Positions 8,236 through 16,700 of a stretch of DNA of 22,957 nucleotides are shown in pieces. Each line of letters opens with the position of its first letter. The first letter of the stretch is position 1. The position numbers and the translations under genes are program-made. The notes beneath the pieces are model-generated. The model saw nothing but the letters and a program-made list of their open reading frames with translations, searched no databases and was not told where the DNA came from. The stretch comes from Euryarchaeota archaeon UBA258 (GTDB taxonomy: Archaea > Thermoplasmatota > Poseidoniia > Poseidoniales > Poseidoniaceae): NCBI GenBank assembly GCA_002502605.1, contig DAPR01000065.1, positions 36,831-59,787 of the forward strand. Direction: 5' to 3'.

Positions 8236-10771
8236 TCACCTCCTCGGCGACTGGCATTGGAACTGGAAGCGGAGGTAAATCCTGCAATGGAATCATGCCG
8301 TCTTGAGCCAAAGGTTGGCTCATTTCTTCAAGCGTTCGGGATTGTTTTTCTTCAAACAATGCATCTTCGAGGTCTGGATCCTCTCGACCGGAACGAACGA
8401 TGAGGGCAGCTGCTGCTCCAACGATGAAGCCAAGTCCGATGACGAGGTAGGTCAGCCACGAAGCTTCAGGGCTCTCACCGAGAATCGCAACGGCTGCTGC
8501 AAATTCTCCATACTCGTTTGACCAACCATCGTTGTTCGAGTCCACGCATCCTTGGACGTCCCTTATCGACGTGCCTGCCTGTTCAGGACAGTCGTCTCTG
8601 AAGGCACCCAGTGGCACATCCCCAAATCCGTCACCATCGAGGTCTCGCCACTGCAGGGCTTCAGTAGGGAAGGCATCTGCGGGACCCACTGGATGGGCTT
8701 CCCATGAGGAGGTTGGATCAGACCAACCATCGCCATCGGTGTCTCGGCATCCTAATCGGTCAAGCATTGAGGTGCCCCGAGTTTCAGGGCAAGCATCGCC
8801 TTGATTTCCATCATCGTTGTCACCGTATCCATCACCATCGGAATCTCGCCATTGGGTTGGTTCGTGAATGAAGGCATCACCGAGGTCCGACCAGCCATCA
8901 CCATCGGTGTCAGCACAGCCCCAGCGGTCACCTCCCGAAGAAGGTCCGACGGAGGTTCCTGCTTGGTCTGGACACACATCTGCGGTGGTCCCACGCGGAT
9001 TATCTCCACGGCCATCGCCATCGAGATCATGCCATTGTGAGGGGTCCATTGGCCAAGCGTCGCCCCGGCCACCCGGACTGGCAAGCCATGCGTTTGTTGG
9101 GTCCGACCATCCGTCTTGGTCACTGTCAGGACAGCCCCAACGGTCGAAGGTCGAAGACCCTTCAGTGGTTCGACAACCATCGCCACGGTAGGCGTCACGA
9201 AGCGTCTGTCCGTCAAAATACTCGATGTTGTCTCCATAGCCATCATCATCGGTGTCATACCACTGGCTTTCATCCTCAGGGAAGGCGTCTGCAAACCCAG
9301 CGGGGTGGGCAATCCAATCGTTGGTTGGATTGGAAAAACCATCCTCATCGGTGTCCCTGCACCCGAGGCGGTCGATGTAAGAAATCCAGCCTGATTCAAC
9401 CTCTTCAGGCGATGAAAAGACGCATACATCTCCTTCGTATCCGTCGAGATTGTCACCAAACCCATCGCCATCCGTATCCCTGTATTGAGACGGGACGAAT
9501 GGGAAATCGTCGATTTGCGAGGCGCCGTAGGTTTGATTGTCGCCCCAGCCGTCTTCATCGGTATCAAGCCATTGCGTTGGGTTGTCTGGGAAATCATCGA
9601 TAAGATTCGCTCCTTCGCTCTGATTGTCACCCCAGCCGTCATAATCTCGGTCGCGCCATTGGGACTCTTCGAATGGGAAGGCATCTGAACCGTTGGTTAC
9701 TGTCCAATTCAGATCACCGTCTGAGTAGGAGTCGCCATCCGAATCGGTGCAACCGTAACGGTCCCCACTTGATGTTCCGGTGATGAAGGGGCATGCATCC
9801 GGCGTTGAGGCGTTGAAGAAATAAGAGCCAATGCCCCAACCAAGTCGTGTTGTGTTCCACGATTCTTCAGCCCAGTTGTCACCATACCCATCTGCATCGG
9901 TGTCGTTCCATTGTGTTTCATCGATTGGGAATGCATCCCCTAGGCCGGCCGGGTGGGCGAACCAAGCGGTCACACCGTCAAGGCCACCAGGGTCATCATC
10001 AGAATACCCGTCGCCGTCTGAGTCGAGGCAACCAAAGCGGTCCATGGTGGAATATCCGCGACGGAATGGACAATGATCACCTTCGAAGCCGTCCAGATTG
10101 TCACCGTAGTTATCGTTGTCACTGTCGAGCCATTGGGTCGGTTCAAGATAGAACGCGTCGGCTCCATTTTGTGCAAGCCAACCCGTTTCAGGGTCCGACC
10201 AACCGTCACCATCGGTGTCAATGCAACCGTTCCGATCGTTGGTGGAAGACCCTACCACATCATCGCAATCGTCATCGATGTCGACAAACCCGTCTTCATC
10301 TGTGTCTCGGTTTGATTTGTCAATTGATGGTGTGATGGTGTAATCAAAGCCGTCGTTGCACCATGAGTCGTCTGCTTTGATTTTGAAGTAGACGAAACTT
10401 TGGCTTGCAACGGTGGTTGAGAGGGTCTTTGAAGCGGCATTATCGTCCACGTAGGAATCGACGATGGTGCCACCTTGTGCGTTGAGCAGGGAGACTCGAC
10501 CCTGCCAACCATCGCCAATGCACCACCATGCTGGCCCGTTCATCGTTCCTGAGAATGAAATTTGAACGATGTCGCCTTTTTTGGCCTCAATCTTCCAGAA
10601 ATCAGCCCGATCGTTGCCCGCATCGCAATCTGGATCACAGACATAACCGCTTGACGTCACCCCATCGGTAAGGGGGGAGGCGCTCTGGATGTCATCGTCT
10701 GCAACAGCCGGAGGAACGAAGCAAAGCATGAGCGCGGCCAGCAGCAAGGCCACCACGCGCTTCGCGAGCAT
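8222..10771 (-). CDS. Membrane-anchored thrombospondin-3-like stalk protein
   Basis: An 849-residue exported protein. The signal peptide runs from the ATG to about residue 25 (LLLAALMLCF, cleavage near AVADDD). The frame opens 17 codons earlier at a GTG, but only the ATG at 10771 gives a standard signal peptide. Residues about 26-150 resemble a PPC-type beta-sandwich (GDIVQISFSG, SFVYFKIKAD) with cysteines. Residues about 155-765 contain 18 aspartate-rich calcium loops in seven composite modules. A membrane helix follows at about 771-792, then a 57-residue acidic and proline-rich cytosolic tail. I infer a rigid, calcium-dependent surface stalk or adhesin. No catalytic motif was seen. It is the first gene of the operon with the two genes downstream. 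No SD was seen, so the message may be leaderless. Confidence 0.85.
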   Translation of the reverse strand: MLAKRVVALLLAALMLCFVPPAVADDDIQSASPLTDGVTSSGYVCDPDCDAGNDRADFWKIEAKKGDIVQISFSGTMNGPAWWCIGDGWQGRVSLLNAQGGTIVDSYVDDNAASKTLSTTVASQSFVYFKIKADDSWCNDGFDYTITPSIDKSNRDTDEDGFVDIDDDCDDVVGSSTNDRNGCIDTDGDGWSDPETGWLAQNGADAFYLEPTQWLDSDNDNYGDNLDGFEGDHCPFRRGYSTMDRFGCLDSDGDGYSDDDPGGLDGVTAWFAHPAGLGDAFPIDETQWNDTDADGYGDNWAEESWNTTRLGWGIGSYFFNASTPDACPFITGTSSGDRYGCTDSDGDSYSDGDLNWTVTNGSDAFPFEESQWRDRDYDGWGDNQSEGANLIDDFPDNPTQWLDTDEDGWGDNQTYGASQIDDFPFVPSQYRDTDGDGFGDNLDGYEGDVCVFSSPEEVESGWISYIDRLGCRDTDEDGFSNPTNDWIAHPAGFADAFPEDESQWYDTDDDGYGDNIEYFDGQTLRDAYRGDGCRTTEGSSTFDRWGCPDSDQDGWSDPTNAWLASPGGRGDAWPMDPSQWHDLDGDGRGDNPRGTTADVCPDQAGTSVGPSSGGDRWGCADTDGDGWSDLGDAFIHEPTQWRDSDGDGYGDNDDGNQGDACPETRGTSMLDRLGCRDTDGDGWSDPTSSWEAHPVGPADAFPTEALQWRDLDGDGFGDVPLGAFRDDCPEQAGTSIRDVQGCVDSNNDGWSNEYGEFAAAVAILGESPEASWLTYLVIGLGFIVGAAAALIVRSGREDPDLEDALFEEKQSRTLEEMSQPLAQDGMIPLQDLPPLPVPMPVAEEVNEGA
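8236..8245 (-). promoter_or_regulatory. Strong Shine-Dalgarno for the second operon gene
   Basis: On the minus strand the ten bases GAGGAGGTGA sit directly before the ATG at 8235, inside the last codons of the upstream stalk gene. This is close to a full complement of the 16S rRNA 3' end. It fixes the start of the 441-residue protein and supports translational coupling across the 14-base overlap. Confidence 0.8.
8508..10311 (-). repeat. Seven composite thrombospondin-3-like modules (18 calcium loops)
   Basis: Each composite module begins GCxDTDGDGWSDP, continues with a W-AHP-G-GDAFP stretch, then QWxDxDGDGYGDN, then a CPxxxGTSxxDR stretch leading into the next GC. Seven modules of about 56 to 130 residues can be laid out, plus a short final one (GCVDSNNDGW). 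I count 18 DxDxDG-type loops by eye. Each module has two cysteines, one before Pro and one in GC, which probably pair. The longest module has extra loops of the IDDFP type inserted. Confidence 0.8.
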
Positions 10772-10875
10772 GGTTGTCCAAGAGGCGGTGTGCCTATGAA
10801 CACTACCCGAGGGCAGCGACACCTACAGTTGCTCTTGAATGTACCAAGTCGCTGGCTGATGAATGCTGTAGAAGG

Positions 10876-12150
10876 TTAACTGGATTCAGTTTTGATCGCC
10901 GAGGCATAGATTGCTTCGTAGGCCTCAGCATTGTGCTCGTAGGTGTACATTGAGAGCACACGTTCACGTCCACGTTGCGCTTGCTCCACTCGCCCCTTTG
11001 GATCCGCAAGGCAACGGCACACTGCTTTGGCTAAATCACCGGGGTCTCCCGAGTTGAACAGATCCCCAACAGTCGTGTCAATCATCTCTGTCAACGGGGG
11101 TTGGTTCACTGTGACAACTGGAGTTCCACTGGCTAATGATTCCAATGGAATCAAGCCTTGGCCTTCGTAGTATGAAGGGTATACAACTAAATCCGCAGAC
11201 CGGAAATGTTGTGCTAAGTCATCAAAAGACATGCTGCTTCGAATAAATAAAGCATGTTCCACCCCTAATTTGCGGGCATTTTTTAGAAGACGCTTCTTCA
11301 TATGACCTCTTCCAACAACGACGAGTCGGGCGCCTGGATGGCTTTCTAGAATCTTAGGCAAGGCCCTGATTAAAGTCATGTAACCCTTTCTAGCTACTAA
11401 TCTTCCAACTGCCAAAATCATTGGAGTTTTGGTTTCAGGCATGTAACTCAAAGCTAATTCATCATCGCAATCATAATTTTTACGTAACTTCTCATGACTC
11501 AATTGTTCCTCTTCATCATCCTGATTTGGTGGCCTGAAGACCTTATGATCGCAACCCCACAAAACGACTTCACATCTGAAATCTTTCGAGGGGTCATACC
11601 ATTCTTCGAACTCTGAAAGAGTGGATTTAGAATTAGCAACACACACACTTGATTCGAGTATTCCTGCTCTTTCATACTTGGAATAATACTTACCCGTCAG
11701 CCTGATAGCAAGGTCGTTTGGATTTCTCCAAGTAGCGGATTCTTTCGCCTTAGCTGCCCGAATCACACCTTGCTTCTCCCCCAACCATGAACCATGGAGA
11801 GATGAACAAACTGGAGCGATATGTTCTTCCATAAATCTGAATTCCTTCCGAGTAAAAGATGCCAAAGGAAGATGAATATGTATGGCATCAACCGGCTCTC
11901 GACTATGCAGGTGCTTGAGAGCAAGTAAGGCATGCTTCCCGTAGGAACGGGTGAACGCCATTGGAGCTTTCAGCCAAGGAACTTCAATCACCGAAACGCC
12001 TTGTTGAGGTGGAGCCCTGTCTTTGTGAGTTCGAGTGATGATGCTCACTCGGTGTCCACGAGCAGCGAGGTGGCCTGCAAGATGGAACACAACAGAGCCA
12101 ATACCACCCCATCGGGGGGGGTATTCACCGGACACCATGGCGATGTGCAT
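10876..12150 (-). CDS. GT4-family glycosyltransferase
   Basis: A 424-residue GT-B fold glycosyltransferase of the GT4 family, expected to move a sugar from a nucleotide-sugar donor to a glycan or lipid acceptor in the cytosol. The N-terminus, MHIAMVSGEYPPRWGGIG, has the glycine-rich loop typical of the family. The C-terminal donor half starts with AVGRLVARKG (near 247), then VVVGRG, then the E-x7-E signature in YEGQGLIPLESLASGTPVV (327-345). The ATG at 12150 is preferred over an upstream TTG-led extension because it starts exactly at the family N-terminus. The central part is clearly lower in GC than its flanks and neighbours, so the gene looks mosaic. It is divergent from the GT2 gene. Substrate unknown; surface glycan or N-glycan assembly is the likely setting. 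Confidence 0.85.
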   Translation of the reverse strand: MHIAMVSGEYPPRWGGIGSVVFHLAGHLAARGHRVSIITRTHKDRAPPQQGVSVIEVPWLKAPMAFTRSYGKHALLALKHLHSREPVDAIHIHLPLASFTRKEFRFMEEHIAPVCSSLHGSWLGEKQGVIRAAKAKESATWRNPNDLAIRLTGKYYSKYERAGILESSVCVANSKSTLSEFEEWYDPSKDFRCEVVLWGCDHKVFRPPNQDDEEEQLSHEKLRKNYDCDDELALSYMPETKTPMILAVGRLVARKGYMTLIRALPKILESHPGARLVVVGRGHMKKRLLKNARKLGVEHALFIRSSMSFDDLAQHFRSADLVVYPSYYEGQGLIPLESLASGTPVVTVNQPPLTEMIDTTVGDLFNSGDPGDLAKAVCRCLADPKGRVEQAQRGRERVLSMYTYEHNAEAYEAIYASAIKTESS

Positions 12151-12239
12151 AACGCAACGAAAGTGTGCTTCGGTTTCAATGTCACCGTATTGAAGACCCC
12201 TAAGAATCAAATTCTCGTTCCAATGCTTTCAAGGGGGTT

Positions 12240-13031
12240 GTGATGGTCGCAGAAATCATGGGCGAAAAACTCCCTGTCACCGTTACGGTGATTCTTCCAA
12301 CTCGAAATGAAGAGGAGGCCTTGGGCCCAACCCTCGACGCAATCCCTCGTGGATGGTGCAAAGACCTCGAAATTATGATCGTCGATGGAAACTCCAGCGA
12401 TCGCACCCGTGAAATTGGATTGGAGAAGAAAATTCGCGTCCATCTTGAAGATCGCAAAGGATACGGACGAGCCTATCGAACAGGTTTTGATGTGGCCAAG
12501 AACGACATCATCGTCACCATGGATGCAGATTGCACCTACCCAGCAGAACTTGTCCCTACACTAGTCAAGCGCTTGCTTGACGACGACCTTGATTTCATCA
12601 CCTGTGACCGTCTTTCCCTTGCTGAAGAAGGCTCTATGCCTGGCATTCACGGCTTTGGAAACTGGGCGCTTTCATTCACCGCTCGCTTGCTGTTTGGTTA
12701 TGGAATCAAAGATTCTCAATCAGGCATGTGGGTGTTCAGGAAGTCGATTTTTGACAATGAAGCAATGCGTCCGACCAACGACGGCATGCCACTTTCTGAA
12801 GAGATGAAGATTCTAGCGCGAAGAGTGCTTGGAAAGGACAAGGCCGTTGAAATTTCAGTGCCATATAGGCCTCGGGTTGGCGAAGCAGAGATTCACACAT
12901 GGGGCGACGGTTGGAAGAATTTCAAATTCCTCTTCGCACGACGAGTTGGCCTCCACCGAACCCGCACTCCGTGGGGTGGTCGCGATGCAAACCCTGATTC
13001 GACCAATGGTGACCTCCCTGAGCAAGCTTGA
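12240..13031 (+). CDS. GT2-family glycosyltransferase, dolichol-phosphate-sugar synthase-like
   Basis: A 263-residue GT-A enzyme. Motifs in order: VILPTRNEEEALGPTL (18-33), IVDGNSSDRT, the metal-binding DAD in MDADCTYP (94-101), DSQSGMWVFRK near 158-168, and SEEMKIL. These match polyprenol/dolichol-phosphate mannose or glucose synthases, which load a sugar onto a lipid phosphate at the cytosolic membrane face. There is no C-terminal membrane domain, so this is the short soluble type. The start is GTG at 12240 with an ATG as codon 2; the purine run AAGGGGG at 12231-12237 can serve either one. tpm follows after 11 bases. It probably feeds glycosylation of the large exported proteins nearby; that is an inference from proximity. 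Confidence 0.85.
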   Translation: MMVAEIMGEKLPVTVTVILPTRNEEEALGPTLDAIPRGWCKDLEIMIVDGNSSDRTREIGLEKKIRVHLEDRKGYGRAYRTGFDVAKNDIIVTMDADCTYPAELVPTLVKRLLDDDLDFITCDRLSLAEEGSMPGIHGFGNWALSFTARLLFGYGIKDSQSGMWVFRKSIFDNEAMRPTNDGMPLSEEMKILARRVLGKDKAVEISVPYRPRVGEAEIHTWGDGWKNFKFLFARRVGLHRTRTPWGGRDANPDSTNGDLPEQA

Positions 13032-13042
13032 GTTGATCGCTC

Positions 13043-13678
13043 ATGACCATCTGGCATCAACGCTGGTCCAATCAACAGATTGGGTTTCACCGGTCCGTCG
13101 TCAATGACTTGCTGGAAAAACACTGGCCGACCCTCAATGTCCAACATGGTGGTACCGTCCTTGTGCCGTTGTGTGGAAAAAGCGTCGATATGCATTGGCT
13201 TGCTCAGCAAGAACACGACGTGATTGGGGTCGAATTGGTTTTGCCAGCGGCCGAGGCTTTCTTTGAAGAGGCGGGCAACACGCCTGAAGTTGAGTCGGTT
13301 GGTCAATTCAAGCGGCTGAATTCAGGGCCAAACACCATCCTTTGTGGTGACTTTTTTTCAGTCCCAACGTCTCTGGCACCATGCACTTCGTGGTACGATC
13401 GTGCAGCGCTGGTCGCTCTTCCATCTTCTGTTCGACCAGCCTATGTTGAGCAAATACGAAACCTCTGCAAACCAGGTTCGGTTGGGCTGATGATCACCTT
13501 TGCCTATCCACAAGAGCAGATGCAAGGACCTCCGTTTTCCCTCCCAGATGAAGAGGTTAATCGGTTGTTTTCAACTGGGTTTGAGATCGAACTGCTCGAG
13601 CAACTGGAGCTTGAAGATGAGAAAGACCGAGGCCTTTCAAATCTCTATTCCTCGGTGTACAAATTGACCCGTCGATGA
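13043..13678 (+). CDS. tpm: Thiopurine S-methyltransferase (TPMT) family methyltransferase
   Basis: A 211-residue SAM-dependent methyltransferase matching the TPMT family from end to end. Visible landmarks are W4 and W8 with FH at 15-16 near the N-terminus, the SAM loop VLVPLCGKSVDM (39-50), GVEL (62-65), GDFF (102-105), YDRAALVALP (118-127) and GPPFSLPDEEV (162-172). Bacterial members methylate thiols or selenium and tellurium compounds; the natural substrate is often unknown. It starts 11 bases after the GT2 stop and has no SD, so it is probably co-transcribed with GT2 but functionally separate. The family is mainly bacterial and eukaryotic, so acquisition from marine bacteria is plausible. 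The gene is convergent with the giant beta-helix gene, with 22 bases between stops. Confidence 0.9.
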   Translation: MTIWHQRWSNQQIGFHRSVVNDLLEKHWPTLNVQHGGTVLVPLCGKSVDMHWLAQQEHDVIGVELVLPAAEAFFEEAGNTPEVESVGQFKRLNSGPNTILCGDFFSVPTSLAPCTSWYDRAALVALPSSVRPAYVEQIRNLCKPGSVGLMITFAYPQEQMQGPPFSLPDEEVNRLFSTGFEIELLEQLELEDEKDRGLSNLYSSVYKLTRR

Positions 13679-13700
13679 GCAAAGCACAGGATGTGGCCCG

Positions 13701-16700
13701 TCACACGTTGTCCCAATCGAGGTCGGCGCCAGTCAATGGCTTTGGCTCTTCAGCAGTGCCATCTTGTTCTGCTTCAACCTCCGAAGCACCGTCTACAGCC
13801 CCGCCTTCGAGCGGTGCTGAATCCTCCAATTTGACAACCTCCTTGACCGAGCCGAAAGCATCCCACGATTCGATGAGGTCCAATTCAGCAAAGCGGGTCT
13901 TGCGCCGTTGGAGCACGACCGCGCCAGCGGTAAGGGCGACAATGAAAGCCACAACAGCCCCGATGAGAAGCAGAGGTCGGTTGTCGGTTGGGGGGTCCTC
14001 AATGGTCAACGTCACACTGAGCACCTCGACATTGGCATTATCACCAACGCCATCGGTTGCGATGACCTTCAGGTTCGGTCGGCCTGGACCATCTGCAAGC
14101 ACCTCAATGCTCGCAGTCCAAACGCCATCACCGTCGGGGTCAGTGAGGTTCATCTCCCAAACTTGAAGGTCGTGTTTTAGCGTCATTCGCACATCTTTGG
14201 TCGTACCATCTAAGTCTTCCATGGCGACCGATACGCTGAATGTGGTCAATTCTCCAGCGGTCCAAGAGGTTGGCGTATAGACCAAGTTCGACAGACGAGG
14301 CAGGCTTGATTGCACAGTCACATTGGCAAAGCGTTCATCCTCACCGCCTCTGCTGTCCCGGATGTACAGCGAGATTTTTTGTTCACCAGGCGTGAGATAG
14401 ATTTGATCGATGCTCATCGTTGAGAGCACAGTATAGGTTCCATTAGGCGCCCATAGCCTCCATTCTCTCGTCACCATATCGTCGTCTGCATCGGTTGATT
14501 CTTCACTCAGCACCACCGGTTGACCTGCTTCGATTGAGTCTCTATTGATAGGTGTGACCATGACGGCAACCGGATCGGATTGACCCACTGTAAGGGTGAT
14601 GAACGTGCTTGAGGCCAAACCAGTTTCATCTTCAAGTGTAATCTCAATGGCGTGGGTTCCAGCGTTGAGATTGCTGATGTGCGTTTGACTGGGATCGGCA
14701 GCATCCAAAAGAGGCTCTGTGAGCAAATCACTGCGCACGGTGAGTGTGAAATTGTCGCCATCGAAATCAACGGATTGAACAGCGTTCCAAAAGATAGGAT
14801 CTGAAGAGCGGAAGATCTCACCATCAACCGGTGATACAAGGTCCAACATTGGTGCTGAGGCAGACACTTCAACGGTTCTTGAGACCACAACAGGTTCGTT
14901 GATGCCATCGTCCAAACTAAGCGAAATGCTGTGGGTGCCTGCGGAAAGACGGCCATCAAAAATCAACCAGTCTTCACCTTCCGGCGACAGGCGTCCATCG
15001 AGATCACTCGACCAAATGACGACAAGGTATTCTGAGCCGGCGAACGGTTGGCGTTCGGCGCAGTGCCATGAGCCATTGATTGGGAAGGTTGAGCAGGCCG
15101 CATCGAAGTCTCCAGACCCGTTGGCAGAGAACCATATCGTCTCAGAAGAGGTGTACGTTTGTGTGTCGAGAGGGGTTCCAATGCTGGCTTTGGGCAACGA
15201 ATTGGTCACGGTCAAAAGCATGGATGTGGTCTGGGTTGAGTTGATGTGTTCGGGCCGATCATCGACCACTCGCATCTCGATGGAGTGAACGCCTCGTGAG
15301 AGGTATCCTTCCCAGTAGGTAGCGTTCGCTTCATTCGACCAAGCGAGTTGTCCATCCAAACTCGACCACCATTCAACTTCGAGGGCGTCCCCTTCGGGAT
15401 CGATGGTTGCCGTTCCGTCGAACACAACCAAGCTTTCACTGCTGTTTTCTGCTCGTTGGACTTCAAATACGGGTTCTGGAACCTCATTGTACAGTTCAAC
15501 AGGAATTCGGTACTCGGTGGGGGGGTTGATGTTGTCAAAGGCGTAAATCACGACCTCAAACGTTGATGGGACGCTTTCCTCCATGGTGAGGTTCATCCAT
15601 AATTCGTTGGGGCACGTGGTGGCTTCCACTTCAGCGAAAATGTAGGAACGTTCCACCCAACACACCAGTGGATCGTTCTCAAGATCATAGGTGCCTGAAA
15701 TGTTGAACATGACATGTTGTGTTCTTGGAATGATTAATTCAGACCAAGGCGAGAGGGCCGGTTCAACATTGAGCACGATGATTGGTGCTTGATTGATCAG
15801 TTCTATGACTCTCTGCTCAGTAACGCAATGCGCAGCATCATCGCAAACGCTCAATGTGATGATATGGATACCATCAGACAGTTCACAGGACCAATTGTCG
15901 TTGACGTTAGCCGTGAACGGTACGCCGTCAGCCGGGCTGTTCGGGCCATCCCAACTCACGAGGCAGGAATCTTCGATGTTGCCATCGAGGTCACTGGTCC
16001 ATGCCCACACAAGAGGATCGTTGTCCAAATCCCAAGAGTGAGAGGCGTTGAACAGAACGGCGCCTTGGGAAGGGTAGACCATGCTGTCCAACGGTGTGTC
16101 CCAAATGAGGAATGGAGGTTGATTCTCCAGCGGGAGGACGCAATTGATGAAACGGTCTTGGTCGAGGACAGCGCTGGTGGTGTTGGAAACGCTGTCGTAG
16201 CCACAGTCAATCTCGACGATGTTGTGGCTCGATGCCCCGGTGTTGGTCCAGCGTTGGCCAACAAAATTTGGCAAGTCAACATAACCAAGATCGTTGGTCG
16301 TTTCCTGCAATGATGGCTCAAACGAGGTGAAGTTGGCATTGATATTGGCGCTTGGTATGCCGTTGTTGACTGTGTTCACAACCCAAACCGTGATGTCCCA
16401 GGCAACATCGATGTGAGCACCTGATGCTATGGTCGCAAGGCTGAGGTCAACGCCTGATGGTTGATGCAAATGCAAGGTCGAGGTGCTGTCGAGTTGCAGA
16501 GCATGGGATCCAGTGGCGTCGGTGAGCGAGGACCAATTGACTTGGCTGTTTTGCAAAAGAATGGTGCCTGTGCACTCCGCAGAAAAGGTATTGCCGTACC
16601 CTGAAAGAGCGACGTGGTCGATGAGCGTCAAGCAGGTGTTGGCACCAGAAAACTCAGTTCTGCTGAGGCTGGAAGGGTAGTTTCCGTTGTTGTCCGCGTT

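Noticed and set aside
8752..9684. A 310-codon shifted frame on the minus strand within the stalk repeats
   Set aside because: It lies fully inside the stalk gene and its translation is a methionine- and threonine-rich shadow of the repeat.
8508..10311. Regularly spaced repeats that might suggest a CRISPR array
   Set aside because: The repeat units differ from one another, their spacing is irregular, and they fall in frame as Asp-rich protein loops. No cas gene is nearby.
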